Of a DNA stretch of 64,000 nucleotides, positions 39,889-51,742 are shown piece by piece. The notes under the pieces were generated by a model. That model was not told the origin of the DNA. It worked only from the letters and a program-made list of their open reading frames with translations, and searched no databases. This DNA comes from Paramacrobiotus metropolitanus. Taxonomy: Eukaryota; Tardigrada; Eutardigrada; Parachela; Macrobiotidae. A program made the position numbers and the translations under genes. How positions within the stretch are numbered: position 1 is the first letter of the stretch; each line of letters starts with the position of its first letter. The stretch is taken from assembly GCF_019649055.1 (NCBI RefSeq), contig NW_026570263.1, forward strand, positions 248,001-312,000, read 5' to 3'.

Positions 39889-41340
39889 ATGGATGAATCT
39901 GCAGTCCACCAAGTTGCTCAAGACGAGGAAATTGTTGTTGACGAAGAAGCACTTTCTGTTAACGGATCTACGAACGGCGACAGCCATTCGGAAGGCGAGG
40001 TAGTTTGGCTGGATCCGGAGCCGCTTATTCTCTTTGCCCGGGGTGCCAGAGAGCGCTTAAAGCCGGAAACCGGGGATACGGCTGTCGGAAGAATTTGGAA
40101 AACGTAAGTTATCCAGTTAGTGTACCGGTAATGGCATTACGAATTTACATAATGTAATTAGGTTTTTAGCTCCAGCATTTTTTATATACTTATTGTTATT
40201 GCGATACAGCCAGGATACTTTGTTAGTTTTATATAATTTTATTGCAACACAGTAACTATCTCATACATTTAAAATAAACTGGAGCTGAACGAAGAGCGGA
40301 GTTTATTTCCAATTAAACCTAAATGCTTTTTTTGTTTTAGGAAGTCATATCGGGTGTTCCAAAGGCCGAAGTCTGAAAGACTGGCGGAAACTCATTCTCT
40401 GATCTTGAGTGAGCCAAATGTGGACAAGGTCGTGAATAACTCTTTGCCCAAGGAATATCAAGGAAGTGGATTCTTTGCCGTGAAAATTAAAGAAGGAGTG
40501 GTCGAAAAGGTGAAAAAGGTTTTAGATTTACTGAAGCGCGACGGAAACCGAACGTGGTCACAGCGAACCCGTACTTGGTGTCAGTTTAAGCGAAAAAATC
40601 AAACGTTTCATGTCTTTGTGGTCTACTATGATCACAGCTGCGAAGGCTTCCGAAAAACTGTCAGTTTTATTGTGGAACGCAATAACTCCAGACGTATGGA
40701 TTTTACAGTCTGCTACATTGCGGTTGTGCGTTACTATTGGTCGAAAGGAGTGACGCCAAAATCGTTTGACCCCAGCAAATATCGGGAGGAAAAGCTTGGA
40801 GAATATTTCAAAAAAGAACTTGCTTCGAAGTTTGACCCGAAGTTGCTTGGACCATCGACCGCACCGCGCCATGCGCTGCAAGAAGTAATTAAAGAGACTC
40901 CGGCTGAAATAATTCAAATAAATCCATCGTTCCAGATTTCGTCCGTCCGTCAAGTCAAAAATGCAAAGCAAAGCATTAAACGGCAACATTTTGGTCGCGA
41001 TAAGTTACAGTATATTTTGGACTGTAAAGCGGTAGAGTTACACTTTTACCAGTGTCTGGACGGCGGAAAATCTGAAGCCAGGCTTGTCAAAAGACAAGTT
41101 CATTTTATTTGTCAGAAATATCAGCTGGATTTGTTTGCAAAGTATGCGTTTGGTCAAGGATCGGTATGTGTGGATGTGGATGTTAAATTCAACCTGACTG
41201 ACGAATATACTGTAGTTCTTACCTGCCCCATGCCAGACCTTATTCACAAGGAACGCCGGACGGCGTTAACGTTTTTTGGTATGATTCCTATTTCCGAGAA
41301 AAAAGACACGCAGGTGTTTGAGGTTTGTCTGCCATGGTAA
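39889..41340 (+). CDS. Candidate transposase, two exons, 404 residues, family not recognised
   Basis: Exon 1 is 39889-40103, exon 2 is 40341-41340; the donor is AAC|GTAAGT, the acceptor TTGTTTTAG, phase 2, and the sum is exactly 405 codons. Exon 1 is acidic (DEEIVVDEEALSVNG), followed by a conserved-looking LDPEPLILFARGARERL. Exon 2 has basic stretches and aromatic-rich strands (TFHVFVVYYDH, FTVCYIAVVRYYW, ELHFYQCLDGG, HFICQKYQLDLFAKYAFG). No CCHC, SWIM or BED zinc finger is present, and no DDE triad can be assigned with confidence, although several isolated Asp and Glu are candidates. It is the only gene between the inverted ends, so a transposition role is inferred from context. A captured host gene is the alternative. 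Confidence 0.7.
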
Positions 41341-41424
41341 CCATTCTAGTAAGTAACAAAAATTACGTATAATAGTATGTGTTTTAAGGTTTATGTTTAC
41401 GTATTATGTATTAAAGACATTATG

Positions 41425-41509
41425 AGTTTAAGCTTTATGTTTATGCAGCGCAGCTTTATGTTTATGCGAAAAAGCCTTATGTTTATGTTTATGAGGTATA
41501 TGCCTAACC
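41425..41509. repeat. Right terminal inverted repeat of the 2.1-kb transposon
   Basis: Reverse complement of the left end, with GGTATATGCCTAACC at the very end. It starts about 85 bases after the stop codon of the element gene. Confidence 0.88.
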
Positions 41510-41573
41510 CTGTGAAATCACTAAGGCGTTTATCAAAATATTTTTGATGACGGGTCAACATATTTTTGCAGCT

Positions 41574-41758
41574 ACCGTATTTTTCGGATTAGAAGCCCGG
41601 GGCTTTTAAATTTTCATCGATTCCCAGGGGGAGGCTTATATGGTGGAGTATTTTGAAAAAACAAAGGGGGGAGTATTGTAAAATCAGGGGGAGGGGAGGC
41701 TTATATGGTAGAGGAGGCTACAATTCTGGAGGAGGCTTTTATTTCGAAAAATACGGTA
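41574..41758. mobile_element. MITE with TACCGTATTTTTCG ends
   Basis: The left end reads TACCGTATTTTTCGGATTAG and the right end CGAAAAATACGGTA, which are inverted copies; the interior repeats GGAGGCTTATATGGT. If TA is the target duplication, it would be of mariner/Tc1 type. This terminal sequence is, from general knowledge, a very widespread MITE end in animals and plants. Confidence 0.68.
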
Positions 41759-42435
41759 ATCAGTGACTTACAAGCACAGCACGAAAGCGTTCTGCAGCTT
41801 CTTGATAAAGTAACATGGAACCGGTAGAATCAATCTCGAATCGCGACAGACTTGTTTTGCTTTAATACATTGTTAGAAAATTTCTGTCATGGTTACAAAA
41901 GCAATGAGGTGTGAACGAGCTGAACGAAATTGTGCATCTGTATGGCTCTGCTCGGCTCAGGAGACAGCAACCGAAGAATTTTTATCATAAAAACCTACGC
42001 TTACAGCACAAACAAAAATTATTAAGTTGACTGAATTCATCTTCTTCAATAATTATTACTTTTTGAAGCTTGCGCAGTTCGGCCGATGTGCCAATTCTGA
42101 CGGTAAATACGATGGTTACTTGTTAGTTATTTTTATATTTCAAAATATAGCATGCACCTTTGTAAGTGTCTGTACAGTGTACATACGAAAAAGCCTATCA
42201 CAGCACACTACGATGTTGTAAAACTTCTGAAAACTTCTTTAAATAAAAATCAACTTTCCTCACCTGAAGCAATTCAATCGTATTCCAGGGTGCTTCTAAG
42301 CACAAAAATATGTCATCGTATTCCAGAATTCTGTTAAGACAAACATATAACAGTCATGGTAAATGGGGTTTGCTTTCCCAGCGGATAATAAAAAATTACC
42401 ATCGGCAACTAGTATACAGTATAGTGGCCTATAGT

Positions 42436-45400
42436 CGGCCAGGGTCAAAAAGAGGGAGGAATTTTGAGAGGGAGGAATTTCTGCGTGGTCAAAAAGAGAG
42501 AGGAATTTTTGACGAGAGGGAGGGAGGAATTTTAATATGGTCAAAAAGAGGGAGGAATGTTTTCGAAATTCAAATCAAGTACTAAGGGACCTCGAACCCA
42601 GGTCTCCGAGGTCGCCACTAAGATATTCTCATTATACACACAGTTTGAAGGGCTGAGTCCAACTGAAGTACTCCGCGACCTCGAATCCGCGACCTCGAAC
42701 CCGACCTCAATATTAGTTATATTTCTCAATATTGTTTTCACTATTTCTCATTATTTTTATGAATATCGTTTATTCTATTTCTGCATTTTTTTAAAATATA
42801 GTTTTGAATTTTGAAATATATTTCTGTATATACTACTATACTACTGAATGTACTTATTCGTATTTTGTGATAAGTTCAGATATATCTAATTATTTCTTGA
42901 CACATTTGTGAATATATTTTAAATATTCTAATTACGTTTTTAATTATATAACACATTTTTCAATATTTTTATTTCTGTGTAGCTCTACATTCTGTATTGC
43001 GTAAAACGTAAACGTAAAAATTCTGATCACAGTGTTTTGAGTATATCTGAAAAATAAAATACTGTAAATATAAACTGGTTAACAAAAACAGGGTTTCTGA
43101 AATTGGCATTCACTTCAAAATACATAAACTTTTAAGTATCAAAAAACATAGCATGCCGAATTATATTTAACTAGAACTTATACGTTGTTGTCCTTGCTGA
43201 TTATGTTCTAATCAGATTACTTGTGCAATGCTACTGTAGAGATAAATTCGAAAACCCATTTCAGATCAAATTTTCTTAATGGTTACCGCAAGCTTTGAAT
43301 CATAAATTCAATTTTATTTTTATATATTTTGTCACTGTTTGGATTCTAAAAGTGCACTGCAAAAATTAAATCTTGCTAAAATGGCATTAAATATTTGAAA
43401 CCCTGATTTTTGGAAGCAAATTAACAGCAATTTCCTTTATCTGCGGTTGACAACTTGACACATTGTAACACAATGACACATGACACAATGTTTCATAATG
43501 AGACTTTCTGATGTGCCGGTTTGTTTTAAAACTCATTGAAATCTCTAATAATATGTAGTATCTCCTAGTGTATAATCTCATAACGTCTCATACGCTTTTA
43601 GGGCAAGCGAGCAGCGGTTTTGTGATTGAAAATATATAAGGCAACGAATAAATTTAGAATTAACACGTAAGCGCTGAAGCTGCAGAGTCAGCTAGTAGAT
43701 CTAATTTCTCATTATAAACCACCTTGTTAAAATCGTACATGTAAATGCGCATAAGTACGTAAACCGTTTTAATACCAAGCAACTTATCTAGCATCTTTTT
43801 GTTCTTAAAAAAACACATTTTAAAAATCTTAAAAATTATTTTTAAGCCTGGAAAAAATACCAAAATTTTGGTGCCGTCACTTCCGCGTGAAATCCCACCG
43901 ACCGGTTGTTGCGCCCAAAAAACTCGTCGCGCTCGGAGTTGCGGTACGTGCGGTACGGACGGCCTGTAATTTTCCACGGTTTTTTTAAAATAATTTTAAA
44001 GCACTATGGAAAAACGATTAGCATCTCATTTTACATCTCATGCTGCATCATCAAAGTTTTGTTGTCGGAGTTTTGCATACATCGTGCTCTCTTTCCAGTA
44101 TCGCGTGTTTCCAATTTAATTTGACTATAGTGGTTTACTCATGAATAACTCAGACACAGAATTATCCAAGAAATAATATACAATTAATTTTAGTTTCTGT
44201 TTTAAAAAAAACTTAATAGTGCTTTTAAAATAACTGATATTAAACAAACCAGAAAAATTTAGGAATCCGCTCGAAAGTTTAAATTTAAATTTGAACTGAA
44301 CGTGAAAATAAAATTTTTTTAAACAGAATTTTTGTTAAAATGATTTTCATTTGGGCAGTAGTTAAAAGGTTAAGAAAAATAATTTAATTTCCGCTTCAAA
44401 ATTCACGAAACACTTTAAAATTTCAGATTTTTAAAATAAAAATTAATTAAGCAGCCAGAAAATTTTAAGATTTTTATTTATTTCAGTTCGACTGAGTTTC
44501 ATCCCATTCAGCACTTAACACTGGCAGTTAAGTTCTGTTGCGAATCGCCTCTCATCATTATACAACTCATTCTGTGCGCATGGATGTATACGAAATCTAT
44601 AGGAAAATAAATTCCTTGGAACTGATATATCAGTGTTTTTGCGCAGTTTTTGAGAACCAAATTAACGCCTCAGATAATATTCGTTCTGAGTTTTGGCTAC
44701 TGTTCCCGACCAGTGCTGAAGTGGATTTCTGGTAGCTACTTAGATTTAATTTAAGATATTGAGCCTACCTATGGATTTGAAGATGATAGTATGTATTGGT
44801 AAATCGAGATTTGGCCTATTATTTACTTCAAAATTAGGCTTTTTGACATTAACAACTCTACACATCTAAGGTATTTTGGCATCTATATTGAACTATTCAG
44901 ATGTCTTCAATTTTAGCTGTTTTGGTTGTTGTATATGCACCGACCTTGATGTTCTGGTGTTCGAAGATTCAGTTATCAATATAACTGTTAAGTTAATAGT
45001 TATTTAGGTTTCTTAACATTTTAAACAACTTATTTTATCTAACAAAAATAAAAAAAGCGAAGTTTTAAGGAGTAAATATTTTTGCATGATTATGTATTTT
45101 GGTTTAAAGCATTTTGGTGCTTAAAAATTGAGGTTTCCAGATAATGACATGCAAAGTATTTACAAGTGGAAGTTCAGTTTTAGGATACTGTAACCCGAAA
45201 TCTGGACATCCGGTGACGAAAAATTTAATGTGTTTTTAAAAAATTGAGAAATATTTAGAAATAATTGGAGATATGTACAGAAATATCAGAAGACTTAATT
45301 TTAGAATAATCAAAAATATATTCAGAAAGGTGTTAAAACATTGCAGATTCGAGGGACGCGGTCCGAGGTCTCGGAGCACTTCAGTTCGACTCCGAAAAGC

Positions 45401-45867
45401 AAACAGTGCATATATGTTGCATACCGTGGTGGCGACATCTGGGATCCGGTTTCGATGGTCCTCCAGTACTTTAATTCGACTCAGCATGTCGAACTGTATA
45501 GGAATCACCATGAAAATCTGAGGAGACCCAAAGGTCACGTCGCGACCTAAAGGTCACTAGTGCTTCCGTTTCATCGAGCCCTCGACATGTCTTGAATTAC
45601 AAACGCGGGCTCGCTTCGCTCGGGGACCCGGGTTCGAGGTCCCGGACTACTTCAGTTGGACTCAGCCCTTTAAACTGTGTATATAATGAGAATATCTTGG
45701 TGGCGACCTCGGAGACCTGGGTTCGAGGTCCCTCAACTATTTCGTTTGAATTTCGAAAAAATTCCTCCCTCTTTTTGACCATATCAAAATTCCTCCCTCC
45801 CTCTCGTCAAAAATTCCTCCCTCTTTTTGACCACGCAGAAATTCCTCCCTCCTTTTGACCTTGGCCG
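42436..45867. mobile_element. Non-autonomous DNA element, about 3.43 kb, with long inverted ends
   Basis: The ends (about 42436-42690 and 45640-45867) are inverted copies starting CGGCC(A/)GGGTCAAAA. They hold tandem GGGAGGAATTT/GGTCAAAAAGAGGG repeats, then a unit with GGTCTCCGAGGTCGCCAC and CCAACTGAAGTACTCCG. TATAGT flanks both sides (42430-42435 and 45868-45873), a 6-bp target duplication. The 3 kb interior is AT-rich with no transposase ORF. A third, decayed copy of the inner unit lies at about 45345-45500. Confidence 0.75.
45345..45500. repeat. Decayed extra copy of the inner repeat unit of the 42.4-45.9 kb element
   Basis: The text CGCGGTCCGAGGTCTCGGAG, CACTTCAGTTCGACTCCG and TGGTGGCGACATCTGGGATC parallels the corresponding unit in the right end (GGTCCCGGACTACTTCAGTT, GGTGGCGACCTCGGAGACCT). 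Confidence 0.6.
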
Positions 45868-45875
45868 TATAGTCC

Positions 45876-47330
45876 ATGCATTTGAGTGGTACACTAAAGG
45901 CGGAATACAAGACTGCAAGAGCGATAAACCGGCATAGAGCATGGCGTCTTTGTGTTGAAGCGAAGGTTGTTCTGAGCCAAATTGAGACGTGGAAACTGGT
46001 ACTATCCGCCCTTCAGCCTTCAGGTCGAAGTCCATGTGCTCAGCGACGCGCCAAGCATCAACGACGCGCCAAGCATTGTGGAATTATAGCGCGCGCCTCA
46101 CCGAACTACCGGAGTCTAATTTTCGTAAATCACAACGTACCTGGGATTTACCGCTCTGCAACGCATCGCTATCTACGCTTCTCGACGTTTTCCGCGACGA
46201 TGAAGTGAATAGAGCTAGACTGCTGTCCCAGTCGACTCCAGAAGCCGGCTTATGGCTAAATGCGTTGCCCTCGGCGCACATCGGCAATTTTTTAGATGAC
46301 GACACCATTAAGATTTCAGTTGGACTGAGATTGGGTGTAACTATTTGCGAGCCACACAACTGTGCGAAGTGCCACATGCCTGTTGATAAATATGGCCACC
46401 ACGGCCTATCGTGCCCTTTCTCCGCCGGAAGACACCCACGCCATGGTGGTCTAAATAGCATCGTTTGCAGAGCACTGGTGTCCGCCGGTATTCCTGCCAA
46501 GCTGGAGCCTCGCGGAACATCCCACACGTCAGAACGTCGCCCTGATGGATGCACCACGTTCGCTTGGAAACACGGCTTGTGTTTAGCATGGGATGTGACC
46601 TGTGTGGACACGGTAGCCAAATCCCACCTAAAATCCACGTCGGTAACCGCGGGATCTGCTGCCGAACAAGCGGAAAGTAGGAAACGCCAACTGTATTCGT
46701 ATTTCGAAGGCCCGCGCTCAAGCTCTGACTCTGACTCAGACTCTGACTGCTCAAACTCTGACTCTGACTACTCAAAGTCTGACTCTGACTGACCAAACTC
46801 TGACTCTGACTGAATAACCTAAGAAACCTAAGAAACCTAAGAAACCTAAGAAACCTAAGAAAACTAAGAAAACTAAGAAACCTAAGAAACCTAAGAAACC
46901 TAAGAAACCTAAGAAACCTAAGAAACCTAAGAAACCTAAGAAACCTAAGAAACCTAAGAAACCTAAGAAACCTAAGAAACCTATTAAGAAACCTAAGAAA
47001 TCTTCAGAGTCAGAGTCAGACTTTGAGCGGTCAGAGTCAGACTTTGAGTAGTCAGAGTCAGAGTTTGAGTGGTCAGAATCAGAGTCAGAGTCAGAGTTGG
47101 AGTCTAGGCCTATTTCGAAGGGCGGTACGACTTTGCGGCATTAGCCTTTGAAACGCATGGTCCATGGGGGAAATCGTCCATCAGTAAAGTAAAAGAAATT
47201 GGTAAACGGCTCGCAGATCATACCGGCGAACCCCCGATCTCACGAGTTTTTTCGTCAACGCCTATCTCTGGAGATCCAACGGGGCAACGCCGCTTCCGTA
47301 CTCGGAACCATGGTAGGGCTAGCTGCGCTA
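45876..47330 (+). pseudogene. Retroelement C-terminal region with Cys/His cluster and PD-(D/E)XK-like endonuclease, split by a repeat
   Basis: The 45989-46792 frame reads AGLWLNALPSAHIGNFLDDD, GLRLGVTICEPHNC, a Cys/His cluster (CAKCHMPVDKYGHHGLSC), then RRPDG and LAWDVTCVDT. The text is that of the C-terminal endonuclease-like part of reverse-transcriptase-linked ORFs seen in several invertebrates. The frame then enters a Ser-Asp repeat and stops at 46790-46792. After the repeat block, homologous text resumes at about 47107 (YFEGRYDF, then AFETHGPWGKS), so the repeat interrupts the gene. The RT itself is absent, and the 5' edge coincides with the end of the 42.4-45.9 kb element. Confidence 0.68.
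46718..47106. repeat. Self-complementary repeat block: (CTGACT)n, (CCTAAGAAA)n, (AGTCAG)n
   Basis: The left arm (46718-46812) is built of CTCTGACTCTGACT. The middle (about 46817-46998) is roughly 20 copies of the 9-mer CCTAAGAAA. The right arm (about 47000-47098) is AGAGTCAGAGTCAG, the reverse complement of the left. A single strand could fold into a long hairpin with the 9-mer array as its loop. Confidence 0.9.
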
Positions 47331-47339
47331 AATGAATTG

Positions 47340-49264
47340 TTTTTGGTGTGATAACGACCGTTTTTGACTCTCGAATGTACTCATGCTTTGTGAAATAAAA
47401 ACAGCATCAACGTACTTATCGTTCTGCTGGTGTGTAATAGCGATGCAAACCACTAAGAGATGCAGTTTTTCCTGTAAAAGAAAACAAGAAACATGATGTC
47501 TTTTATAATTATTCTTTGCCCCGATTCGAATCGTGCAGAATGAGTCAAATCACGGGTGAATCAGCGGCAAGACGAAGCTATTGTATATTATGATTATGGC
47601 TCAATGACAGGCTCATCTTGTTCTCACCTATATCAACAGACAATAATAAGTACAGTATTATTAGTATACTGATATAATAATATTACTAAATGGTGTGTTC
47701 TCTTTCTAAATTGTTTACAGAATTTATTTATCCAGGTTTGTTCACAAGTTTGGAAATCTTGTCCAACGGATGATATTAGTCAGTAACTTTGGCAGGATGT
47801 TGGGTGATCGGTGCTAGGTGCTGAGGTGTTCACATTCACCAGATGCATGGGTTCGGGGTTCATAAATAAAACCTTCGGAATTAGAAAAAGTTTTCATTAT
47901 AGGAATGACAAAATATGATTCAAATACCTATTATAGTAAAACCTGAGAAACCTATACTGTATACATATAGTAAAACCTATAGTACGCAGCATATCGTGAA
48001 ATTATTTTGAAAAGAATTACGCGATAAAATTATTAAGAGACACAAATCTTGCAATTGATAACATTTTAATTAAGGATCAGATAACCTCATATTGCGCGCG
48101 ATTCGCACAAAAGTTCGATTTCAATCACTCTGAAATACTGAACCGCGCGTCTGTATAGAAAACGGCATCTAATAGCAAATGTAAGTATAATTATTATGTA
48201 TTTATGCTGACGGTATCATTATTCATTTTGTGAATAATTAATTAACCGGTATTGTTTTTTCGTAAAATTGCTTAACGGAATCACGAAAAATAAAGAACTC
48301 TGTGCTATTAAAACTGCAAAATAAAATTTTTAGACACTCGCTGTACTGTAATAACTGAATTTTCTGTTCGGCATACGACAGTCATACGATCATGACTGAT
48401 AAGCTGTTCACAAACTGAACATTTTCGATCGCACGAGTATGAAATTGTAAAATAAATAAAAACACGTAAAATGACGCCGCATCGTAGCGGCACTGCGAAG
48501 AAAATGGAAGGTTTAATTACGTAATAATATTGGCAAAACATTGTTATGGAATCTGTTTACTGTGAAGTTTGCTTGAGTGTGCATGGCTGAGTGTGCTGTT
48601 GAAGCAAACTGGTCCGCGGCAGCCACCTCGCGTACGCGCCTACATGCAGTACTCTGGCTAGATGATCCAAGCGACTACCACTTATCTAACACTTCGTTTT
48701 TCTATGTCTCCTTAACGAAACTTCCCGTCAATATTTTGGAACAGAGAATAAAATTTCAGAATTTTTTTATATCTTGGAAGTAGGCTTTTATGGCGAACCA
48801 AGAAAGTTATTTATAGCAGATTTTTACTACTATTGTAAGGTGAGCGTAACATAAGGTCGGGTTCCGTGCTTATCGTAAAAACAGACTCAAATCAGATTTA
48901 ATAGACTTAAATCAGGCTCAAATCAGACGCAAATCAGGTTCATCTGCGGCAGTGCCTCCGGATAATAAAAGGACCTTTGGCCTCCTGATATTGATTGGGT
49001 GCTCAACTAAGCGAAGCGGCGTATGTTTACTCTCTCTATGGTCAAACTGCCGGCCGAATTTCCTGCCGGCAGAATTTTTGTGGGGTCAAAACGCCGGCAG
49101 AATTTTTTCAACATTTTCGACTTTAAATTAGTTATAATAAAAATACTAAAATATATTACCTGCCTCGAGGTAAACTTGCCACGCGGTGTGCGTCTGTACA
49201 GTATGCGTTATATCTTAAGAATGATCCCGGTGACGGTGTGCGACTGTGCGTTTACATTTCGGTG
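47340..49264. other. Intergenic, no gene seen
   Basis: AT-rich with dispersed short repeats; at 48888-48945 the phrase CAAATCAG recurs with A/G variants about six times. No coding text recognised. Confidence 0.4.
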
Positions 49265-49434
49265 CCCTGTATGCATACAAGCCCAACCTCGGCCTCCGGC
49301 GTCGGTCGGGAAAATGTAGGACTGAATTTTGATTGTTTTATTCTATAATTGTTAATATGTAATGATTATGGAATTATTGATTAGCAAACTTTACTGTAAA
49401 GTCTGTCATATGACGAACTACTACTCTTCTGTAT

Positions 49435-50095
49435 ATCCGGCGAAAATCCTTACCCTTGTGTCTGACCGGCGAAAATCCCTACCCTCAGTCTAACCGGAGG
49501 AAATTCCTACCCCTTTGTCTAACCGGCGAAATACCCTTCCCTTTTGTCTGACCGGCGGTATTTCATACTCCTTTTGTCTATCCGGCGAAAATCCTTACCC
49601 TTTGGTCTGACCGGCGAAAAACCCTGCCCTTTTGTCTGACCGGCAAAAATCCGTACCCCTCTGTCTAACCGGACGAAATTCCTACCGTTCTGTCTAACCG
49701 GCGAAAATACCTGTCCCTTTGTCTAACCAGCGCAAATCGCTATCCCTCTGTCTAACCGCCGAAAACCCCTACTCCTCCCCCTCCGTCTATCCGGCGAAAA
49801 TCCTTACCTTTTGGTCTGACCGGCGAAAAACCCTACCTCTCTGCCTAAGCGGCGAAAATCCCTGCCTCTTTGTTTGACCGTAGGAAATTCTTATCCCTCT
49901 GTGTGTCTGGCGAAAATCCTTACCCCTGTGTCTGCCGGCGAAAACCCTTACGCCTCTGTCTAACCGGCGAAAATCCATGCCCCTTTGTCTGACCGGCGAA
50001 AATCTCTACCCCTCTGTCTCACCGGGGAGAACCACTTACCCCTGTCTGACCGGCGAAAATCCCTAACTCCGTGTTTAACCGGCCTCAATTCTGTG
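49435..50095. repeat. Minisatellite, about 30-bp unit, first array
   Basis: About 22 degenerate copies of TGTCTAACCGGCGAAAATCC followed by CTACCCCTC. Confidence 0.85.
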
Positions 50096-51389
50096 CTCTT
50101 ATGTCCGCATGCTAAAATCTGTCTTGCCGAATTGACATTATTTTAAAACCATCCGAATGCCGAAATTTCCACCTGAAACAATCAGTAAATGCGTCCGTTT
50201 ACTAAAATTTTTTTAATTTGACATGGTTTATTATTTGGTGATCACGTTTGTCAACTGCGCAATCGGTTTTCCAGCCAATTATTATGATGACTGATTTTAT
50301 TATTATCAGTATTATTATTCATAATTGTTATTTGTTTATTTCTGATAGTAATATTTATTATTCCTTTGTTTAGATGTTACTTTTTTCTTTTCAAAACTGA
50401 GTGCAGAACTTTATTTTTTGTTTTAGGAATAATATTTCTGTTAACAGTATTGGTTATTAAATTATCGATAAAACTATTATTTAGTTTACGGAACCGTATA
50501 AGCAACAATGGTATGGCGAAAGTCCAGCCTGATGCAGCGAGTGAATGTCCGCATAATGAAATTTATTTCTTGCGCTAAAATGAATTTATGGGGAAATGGA
50601 AGAGCACCAAAACAGTGAAAACACCGCTCTTATAATAATCAGTAGAGTAATTAATTATCTAATTAATAATCCATAATAATAGTAATGCACTCAAGAAATA
50701 ATTCTTCCTCCACTAATAATCACTAGCATACCGCGAATAGTTAAAAATAAAAATGTCACGTGCGAAAACCGAAGTCACTGTGCATATAAGCAGAAAAAAT
50801 ACGCAATTAATTTCATGAAATTTGGTGTCTGGAACTTCAAAGTAACTTTCTACCAAAATCTAAGACGCAGCAATGATGTTTCCGATTATACGTAAGTTAC
50901 CCGTTGCCTTACAGTTAATCGCGTTATACTGTTGCCCTTTCCTCTTTCCGCCAAAGAAATGATAATGTACGAGTACTATCGCTCTGCCAGTTACAAAATA
51001 TCGACAAACAGGAGTATTAAGTTTTACTGATTACTGATGTACCGTAGTTTTTATGTCTCAGTTTGCCACGCTGTGTCAGCAGTTTCCGCTCGAAATATGT
51101 GCATTTCCGCCAATCCACTAATAATTACTTTATGATAAGCCAATCAGCAAAATTCGTTTTGGTCGTGTTTCGTAATTCGAAGGAAAAGAAGGTCGAAAAA
51201 CTAAAGTTATAGGGACAAACTACAGGATTTTAGCCGTTTATTTTTAGGACAAACTACAGGATTTTAGCCCAACCTCGGCCTCCGGCCTCGGTTGGGAAAA
51301 TGTAGAACTGAATTTGGATTGTTGGTTTATTATTATAATTGTTATTAATGATTAAAGATTTATTAATTAGCAAACTTTACTGTAATATG

Positions 51390-51742
51390 ATGAACTACTA
51401 CCTCTCTGTCTAACCGGCAAAAATCCCTGTCTCTCTGTCTAACCGGCGAAAATCCCTGTCCCTTTGTCTAACCGGAAAAAGAGGGGTATGAGTTTCCGCC
51501 GGTACCGGCGGAAACTCATACCCCTCTGTCTATCTGGCGAAAATCTTTACCCTTGTGTCTGATCGGCGAAAACCCCTACCCCTCTGTTTTACCCGGGAAA
51601 ACCTCTACCCCTCTTTCTAACCGGCAAAAATCCCTGCCCCTGTGCTTGACCGGCGAAAATCCCTGCTCCCGTGCTTTACCTTCGAAAATCCCTCCCCCTT
51701 TTTCTAGCAGGCGAAAATCCTTAACTCTGCTCAACCGGCCAA
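51390..51742. repeat. Minisatellite, about 30-bp unit, second array
   Basis: About 11 copies of the same unit in the second half of the duplication, with the 48-bp palindrome inside. Confidence 0.82.
51480..51527. repeat. Perfect 48-bp palindrome
   Basis: Two 24-base arms without spacer, meeting at CCGGT/ACCGG; the sequence is a head-to-head inversion of one minisatellite-like unit (AGAGGGGTATGAGTTTCCGC and its complement). Confidence 0.9.

Larger units (their letters stand above)
39404..41509 (+). mobile_element. DNA transposon with terminal inverted repeats and a perfect 9-bp target duplication
   Basis: The element is bounded by CTGTGAAAT at 39395-39403 and again at 41510-41518, an exact 9-bp target-site duplication. 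The inverted ends begin GGTTAGG(T/C)ATAT(A/G)CC and continue for about 90 bases as repeats of CATAAACATAAA with GGCTTTTTCG and GCTGCGCTGC spacers. One two-exon gene fills the interior. A 9-bp duplication is usual for Mutator-like (MULE) elements and also occurs in Merlin-like ones, but the protein shows no clear match to either by eye. The clean ends and open ORF point to a recent insertion. Confidence 0.9.

Noticed and set aside
49435-50095. CRISPR-like array of 30-bp repeats
   Set aside because: The units are directly adjacent, degenerate and lack unique spacers; the surrounding DNA is animal nuclear DNA. It is a minisatellite.
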